In this document: piece by piece, positions 5,347 to 8,760 of the stretch | Layout: each line of letters starts with the position of its first letter | Numbering within the stretch: position 1 is the first letter of the stretch | Origin: Collinsella sp. | GTDB taxonomy: Bacteria; Actinomycetota; Coriobacteriia; Coriobacteriales; Coriobacteriaceae | DNA: 8,760 bases | Direction of reading: 5' to 3' | NCBI GenBank assembly: GCA_019414465.1 | Contig: DXLY01000080.1 | Location: forward strand, 1 to 8,760 | Position numbers and translations under genes: made by a program | Notes under the pieces: generated by a model | Told to the model about the DNA's origin: nothing | What the model saw: the letters and a program-made list of their open reading frames with translations, nothing else | Database searches by the model: none

Positions 5347-6717
5347 TTACAGACTGCTCTTGAGGCAGTCTGCTCCAATAAAGCCCGCTGCGTACAAGGG
5401 GAGGTGGCGTAGCTCGCGCCCGTCATCGGTTTCGCTGCGGAAAAAATTGTTCTCGGACAAAATGTAGGCATATGGCGATCGGGCTTTGTCCATGAACGAC
5501 CCGAGGGTTCTCGCGCGCACGTTGCGTGCGGACTTTACCTCGACGGGCACGATTTCCATACGGTCGGTCTGAAGTAGAAAATCGAGCTCGCCGGTCGTCT
5601 TCCAAGACGACGGCGGCACCCAGTAATACGTCTGCAAGCTGTTACCCGAAAATGCTTGCATGACCGAGTTTTCCGCCAGGGCGCCTCGGAAGTCGGAAGA
5701 TAGCGCTATGGCGGAATCTTCTTTGAGATCGAGCCAGAGCCTCGGGTTGATGCCGAGTTTGTAGAACATGAGGCCGGTATCGAGAAGATAGACCTTAAAG
5801 AAACTTCCATCTTCGTCGTCGAAGGGAACGAGGGGAGGCTCGATGCCTTCGGTCAGGTTGTTGACCGATATGATACCGGCGCCTTCGAGCCAGTCGAGCG
5901 GCTCGATAAGCTTGGCGCGACGGCCTCCGCGTTCGACCTCGGAGTACTTGAATTTTTTTGTGGACGATCTCAGCAGCTGGGACGGAATGGAGCGCCAGAC
6001 CTTGCGTGCCGCCACGCCGCTGATCCCGTTTTCGGGGTCGGTCATATCGGCGGTATAGGTCTCGTTGATTTCGCGCTGCTCGACGCGCGCATCCTCGATG
6101 GATAACGTCTTGCGATATGCGTTGACGGCGGCGGGCATGCCGCCCACGATCTGGTATCGATGAAACAGGCTGAGCGCGGCTTGGTGCGCGGCGTAGGTCT
6201 CGAGCGTGCCGGCGTGGGTACGAATGGCATCGGCCATCTGCTCCTCATCGAGCGCCCAGAGAAACTCCTCGAACGACATAGGATGCATGGTCTCTTGACG
6301 AACGCCGCTGGGAAAAGGCAGCTTACGTTTGCGCGTGGCGACGCCGAGCTGACTGCCGGTCGCGCATATGCGCCAGCCCGAACCCGAAAAAAAGCGAAGC
6401 GAGTTGAGCGCCCGTTCGCAGAGCTGCACCTCGTCAAACAGGATGAAGGTGGTTTCTTTGCGAATGGGGGCGCGTTTATAGTCTGAAATCCGCGCCACGA
6501 TGGTGTCAACGTCGTCGGTGGGACAATCGAACAGCGGAGCGATCAGCTCAAGATCGGTCTGAAAGTCGAGTTTGACAAACGCATCGCCGGCGATTCGCCT
6601 GCCGATTTCCTCGGCAGCGTACGTTTTGCCTACGCGTCGCGCACCACGGATGAGGAGGGGGCGTGAGGCGTCCTTTGTCGCCCATGATTCGATAACGGAC
6701 TCGATTGATCTGCGCAT
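5347..6717 (-). CDS. AAA+ ATPase with C-terminal DUF4143 domain (ATPase 2)
   Basis: A 456-residue paralogue of the ATPase at 3459-4820, with the same domain order but clearly divergent sequence. Walker A is GARRVGKT (residues 25-32), Walker B TFILFDEVQ (Asp95, Glu96), sensor-like ATGSQLG (119-125), and VGGMPAAV mid-protein. The DUF4143 part has FRGALAENSV (Glu349), then GELDFLL (Glu377, Asp379) and VPVEVKSA (Glu393, Lys395), which again fits a PD-(D/E)XK pattern. The ATG at 6717 follows GGAAAGG. Upstream, three palindromic repeats at 33-bp period precede the start. It is probably cotranscribed with the downstream phosphatase and may receive readthrough from the MFS gene 194 bases upstream on the same strand. 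Function unknown; not recognised as part of a named defence system. Confidence 0.93.
   Translation of the reverse strand: MRRSIESVIESWATKDASRPLLIRGARRVGKTYAAEEIGRRIAGDAFVKLDFQTDLELIAPLFDCPTDDVDTIVARISDYKRAPIRKETTFILFDEVQLCERALNSLRFFSGSGWRICATGSQLGVATRKRKLPFPSGVRQETMHPMSFEEFLWALDEEQMADAIRTHAGTLETYAAHQAALSLFHRYQIVGGMPAAVNAYRKTLSIEDARVEQREINETYTADMTDPENGISGVAARKVWRSIPSQLLRSSTKKFKYSEVERGGRRAKLIEPLDWLEGAGIISVNNLTEGIEPPLVPFDDEDGSFFKVYLLDTGLMFYKLGINPRLWLDLKEDSAIALSSDFRGALAENSVMQAFSGNSLQTYYWVPPSSWKTTGELDFLLQTDRMEIVPVEVKSARNVRARTLGSFMDKARSPYAYILSENNFFRSETDDGRELRHLPLYAAGFIGADCLKSSL
5350..5372 (-). repeat. Hairpin at the end of the ATPase 2 gene
   Basis: CAGACTGC (5350-5357) and GCAGTCTG (5365-5372) form a perfect 8-bp stem with a seven-base loop, inside the last codons and immediately before the TAA. 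No T-run follows. It may damp readthrough into the phosphatase gene or protect the transcript; either is inference. Confidence 0.4.
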
Positions 6718-6736
6718 GGGGCCGCCTTTCCAATTT

Positions 6737-6821
6737 CGTGTACTTCAGATACATAGTTTAGTACGATTTCATGTACTTGAAATACACGAAATAATAGAAA
6801 AGCGTGTATCTCAAATACACG
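6737..6821 (-). repeat. Three palindromic repeats at exact 33-bp period before ATPase 2
   Basis: Plus-strand copies are CGTGTACTTCAGATACATA (6737-6755), CATGTACTTGAAATACACG (6770-6788) and CGTGTATCTCAAATACACG (6803-6821). All fit TGTA-N7-TACA and start exactly 33 bases apart. The third has perfect 7-bp inverted arms; the second extends to 9 of 10 paired bases with flanking ATTTC and GAAAT. Each unit could bind a dimer, with all three on one DNA face. The array ends 19 bases before the ATG at 6717. The remaining gap (6822-6911) shows no further gene or clear terminator. Confidence 0.85.
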
Positions 6822-6911
6822 AAATTGCACTGCTGAAGCTTCCAGGCGGATAAACATACTCATATTGGGCGGTTTTCACCGGTTACTCGCCACCTTGGGC
6901 TATGTTTGCCC

Positions 6912-8165
6912 CTATGCCCGTATTGAGGGCCGTGCTGATTGACGACGGCGCTCCCAGCGAGCCAGCTTAATCGTCACCAGCGTGAGGGCCCAGGCCACAA
7001 GCGAGAACGCGGCGCCCACTGCGCCCACGTACGCAATGCCAACGCTGCTTACCACGGCGCCGCCCACTGCGGTGCCAAACGAGATGCCGACGTTAAACGC
7101 CATGGGCTCAACCGAACTTGCGAGTACCATCGACTTGGGATGGCGGCTGCGTGCCACGTCCATAAAGTGCGTGATGCATGAGACCGAGAACAGGTACATG
7201 AGCATCGCCAGGCTAAAGACAAAGACCAGCGCGAGCGGCATGGCGGCGCCCACGGCAAACAGCCCGAGCAGTGCCGCCGCCTGCAGCACAAACGTAACCA
7301 GCAGCGCCTTCATGCCAAAACGCGCATCGATCCATCCGCCCAGGATGTTCGAGATCAGGCAGAACACGCCATAGGCCATAAGTGTGGTGCTCGCCTGAAC
7401 GGTATCCATGCCCAGCACCTGCTCCAGATAAGGCGTCACGTAGCCGTAGAATACGTAGACCGAGCCCACGCCAAACAAGAAGATGAGCATGCCGGTGATG
7501 ATGCTCGGCTCGCGTAGCAGCCCCGCCTGCTCGCGGAAGGTGGCAGGCTCGTCGGTTTGCCCAGCGCGCGGCATAAACGCCACGAGCGCTCCGCAGATCA
7601 GAACGGCAAAGGTCAGCGTGCCGTACATGGCCACGTGCCAATCGAGCGTGTCGGCCACAAACTTGCCGATCGAAGTGACAAAGACCATTGCCACGGAAAA
7701 CGCACCGTACACGACCGAGATGGCGAGTGAGGTTTGCTGCGGGGACAGCAGCTCGGGGATGTACGTCACACCCACGGCGAGCAGTGCGCCCGAGACGGAG
7801 CCCAGGACAATGCGCGAGATAAAGAGCGCTTGGAAGTTAGGTGCTAGCGCCATAACCAAATTGCCGAGCACAAAGACGATGCTGTAGCACACGAGCAGCT
7901 GGTAGCGGCGGAACCGCCCCGTGCCAAGCGCAAGCACCGGCGTAGCGATAGCGTAGACGAGCGCGAACACGCTGATGAGCTGGCCCGCAGTGGCAAGTGA
8001 TACGCCGAGTTCCGTTGCCAAGTCGCTCTCGATACCGATGACCACGAACTCGGAGCAGCCGAGCGAGAATCCCAACAGCACGAGCAGCGCCAGGCAGAGC
8101 TTGGTGCGCGCGGGGGAGAGCGCGGCGGCGGTTGGCTTACTTTTAGGCGTGGTTGCGGCGGTCAA
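6912..8165 (-). CDS. MFS transporter, DHA1-type exporter
   Basis: This 417-residue inner-membrane protein has twelve hydrophobic segments, in two groups of six separated by a polar loop (PRAGQTDEPATFREQAGLLR), as in proton-driven drug or sugar efflux permeases. The first helix carries LGFSLGCSEFVVIGIESDLA, resembling AraJ/DHA1 permeases. The usual cytoplasmic motif A between helices 2 and 3 is reduced to GTGRFRRYQ, lacking the acidic residue. The frame is open up to an ATG at 8285, but that extension runs through the palindrome at 8223-8255. TTG at 8165 was preferred because GGAG lies 8 bases upstream; GTG at 8174 is an alternative. Substrate unknown. It diverges from the acidic protein gene on the right. 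Confidence 0.9.
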   Translation of the reverse strand: MTAATTPKSKPTAAALSPARTKLCLALLVLLGFSLGCSEFVVIGIESDLATELGVSLATAGQLISVFALVYAIATPVLALGTGRFRRYQLLVCYSIVFVLGNLVMALAPNFQALFISRIVLGSVSGALLAVGVTYIPELLSPQQTSLAISVVYGAFSVAMVFVTSIGKFVADTLDWHVAMYGTLTFAVLICGALVAFMPRAGQTDEPATFREQAGLLREPSIITGMLIFLFGVGSVYVFYGYVTPYLEQVLGMDTVQASTTLMAYGVFCLISNILGGWIDARFGMKALLVTFVLQAAALLGLFAVGAAMPLALVFVFSLAMLMYLFSVSCITHFMDVARSRHPKSMVLASSVEPMAFNVGISFGTAVGGAVVSSVGIAYVGAVGAAFSLVAWALTLVTIKLARWERRRQSARPSIRA

Positions 8166-8186
8166 GGTTGTCACTCCAATGTCGCA

Positions 8187-8213
8187 TGAATAGGCGGGAT
8201 TCAATCCCTGCAA
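8187..8213 (-). promoter_or_regulatory. Candidate MFS promoter with internal palindromic operator
   Basis: On the minus strand TTGCAG (8213-8208) and TATTCA (8192-8187) could serve as -35 and -10 boxes, although their 15-base spacing is short. The 13-base perfect palindrome GGGATTCAATCCC (8196-8208) lies between them, a typical repressor position. A short spacer with a symmetric site can also indicate MerR-like activation. No regulator gene adjoins it, so this is tentative. Confidence 0.35.
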
Positions 8214-8222
8214 CTCTAGCAG

Positions 8223-8255
8223 AATGTGACAAAGGGGCAGCTCCTTTGTCACATT
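8223..8255. repeat. Palindromic repeat, copy 2
   Basis: AATGTGACAAAGGGGC (8223-8238), a single A, and GCTCCTTTGTCACATT (8240-8255) match the element at 3285-3317 in 31 of 33 positions. Pairing along the arms is complete except for one G-T wobble. It lies in a gap between divergent genes, so it does not end either of them; this supports a dispersed repeat rather than a gene-specific terminator. Confidence 0.75.
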
Positions 8256-8279
8256 GCTCTGCCAGCCAGTCGCCCAAGC

Positions 8280-8344
8280 CGTCACAACATTCGATGAAAA
8301 TCTCGAAAACGAGGAAAAGCGTCGAATGTTGTGACGCTTTTCCT
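8280..8344. repeat. Overlapping, mutually exclusive inverted repeats
   Basis: Stem 1 pairs 8280-8294 with 8322-8336 (perfect 15 bp, CGTCACAACATTCGA and its complement), with an inner CTCG-AAAA-CGAG hairpin (8302-8313). Stem 2 pairs AGGAAAAGCGTC (8312-8323) with GACGCTTTTCCT (8333-8344), perfect 12 bp with a nine-base loop. The two share bases and cannot form together. As a leader RNA for the gene at 8426 this could be a switch; it could equally be a dispersed palindromic element. No T-run follows stem 2. Confidence 0.6.
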
Positions 8345-8425
8345 GTCTGTGCCGGCGAGCTCCCGTGTCATCTGGGGGTATAAGGCTAGCAAGTGTTTAT
8401 TTGCGAGGCCAAGGGGGCGCCCCGT

Positions 8426-8760
8426 ATGGATATCGATAACTTTGAATGGTGGTATAGCGAGGGCGAGGCTCCGGACGAAGAGTGGGACGAGCCCGCGCCG
8501 TGTGACGTGTCGAGCGACGAGGACGAGACCGGCAACGATGCTGCTGTCGAGCCTGACGCCGCCTCCGATGCCGCCGAGTCCCTGACCTTTGAACAGGCCT
8601 GGGCCCAGGCCGAGGCCGACGAGGCGAAGGCCGATGCCACGGCCACGCTCGGCGAGCCGGCTGATATGTCGATCTCGCCGGCAAAGACCCCACAGCCGCG
8701 CCATACCATCGACCCCGGCAGCACGGCATCCTTCAGCATACTCGACGTGCCCGCGCAGGG
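8426..8760 (+). CDS. Acidic protein of unknown function, N-terminus only
   Basis: The frame opens at ATG 8426 with AAGGGGG upstream and stays open to the window edge (111 complete codons). The protein begins MDIDNFEWWYSEGEAPDEEW and is dominated by Asp, Glu, Ala, Pro and Ser for about 100 residues, then RHTIDPGSTASFSILDVPAQ. Such an acidic, low-complexity start suggests a disordered N-terminal tail before a folded or membrane domain beyond the window. Codon use (GCC, GAC, GAG) matches the neighbouring host-like genes, which supports real coding. The shadow frames on the opposite strand are compositional artefacts. The palindrome GGGGCGCCCC (8414-8423) overlaps the ribosome-binding site and could limit its access. 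I do not recognise the family. Confidence 0.75.
   Translation, partial: MDIDNFEWWYSEGEAPDEEWDEPAPCDVSSDEDETGNDAAVEPDAASDAAESLTFEQAWAQAEADEAKADATATLGEPADMSISPAKTPQPRHTIDPGSTASFSILDVPAQ

Noticed and set aside
8166..8285. 40-residue N-terminal extension of the MFS protein
   Set aside because: It reads through the dispersed palindrome and is not hydrophobic or family-like; TTG 8165 has a ribosome-binding site.
8282..8739. Minus-strand frames at the right edge
   Set aside because: Antisense to the acidic protein; their Arg/Ser/Gly-rich composition is the mirror of Asp/Glu/Ala codons.

Overview
The window looks like chromosomal DNA from a GC-rich, gut-type actinobacterium of the class Coriobacteriia, most likely Collinsella or a close relative. 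This is inferred from gene content, codon choice (many GCC, GAC, CTG and GGC codons) and GC-rich palindromes in the intergenic gaps. No rRNA or tRNA gene was available to confirm it.

Left part (1-1520, minus strand): a MarR-family regulator overlaps, by 8 bases, the start of an ABC exporter subunit that runs off the left edge. A strong promoter lies upstream, with an inverted repeat placed where MarR autorepression would be expected. Next is a gene-free divergent gap (about 1521-2129) crowded with inverted repeats, including a 158-bp element bounded by 27-bp perfect inverted arms.

Centre left (2130-3317, plus strand): a two-gene unit of a pyridoxal/pyridoxamine kinase and a small cysteine-rich TIGR04076-type protein, again overlapping by 8 bases. 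It is closed by a large palindrome whose near-copy recurs at 8223-8255.

Centre (3340-6821): two paralogous AAA+/DUF4143 ATPases on opposite strands flank a low-molecular-weight protein tyrosine phosphatase. The phosphatase follows the second ATPase by 33 bases on the same strand and is probably cotranscribed with it. The most striking observation is upstream of the two ATPase genes: each has three short direct repeats at an exact 33-bp period, ending about 19 bp before the start codon. The repeat sequence differs between the two genes but the architecture is the same. This suggests gene-specific arrayed binding sites, perhaps for autoregulation.

Right part (6912-8760): a 12-helix MFS exporter on the minus strand, then a divergent gap with two palindromic elements, one of which can fold into two mutually exclusive stems. 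Last is the acidic N-terminus of an unrecognised plus-strand protein cut by the window edge.

No CRISPR array, RNA gene, transposase or phage gene was seen.
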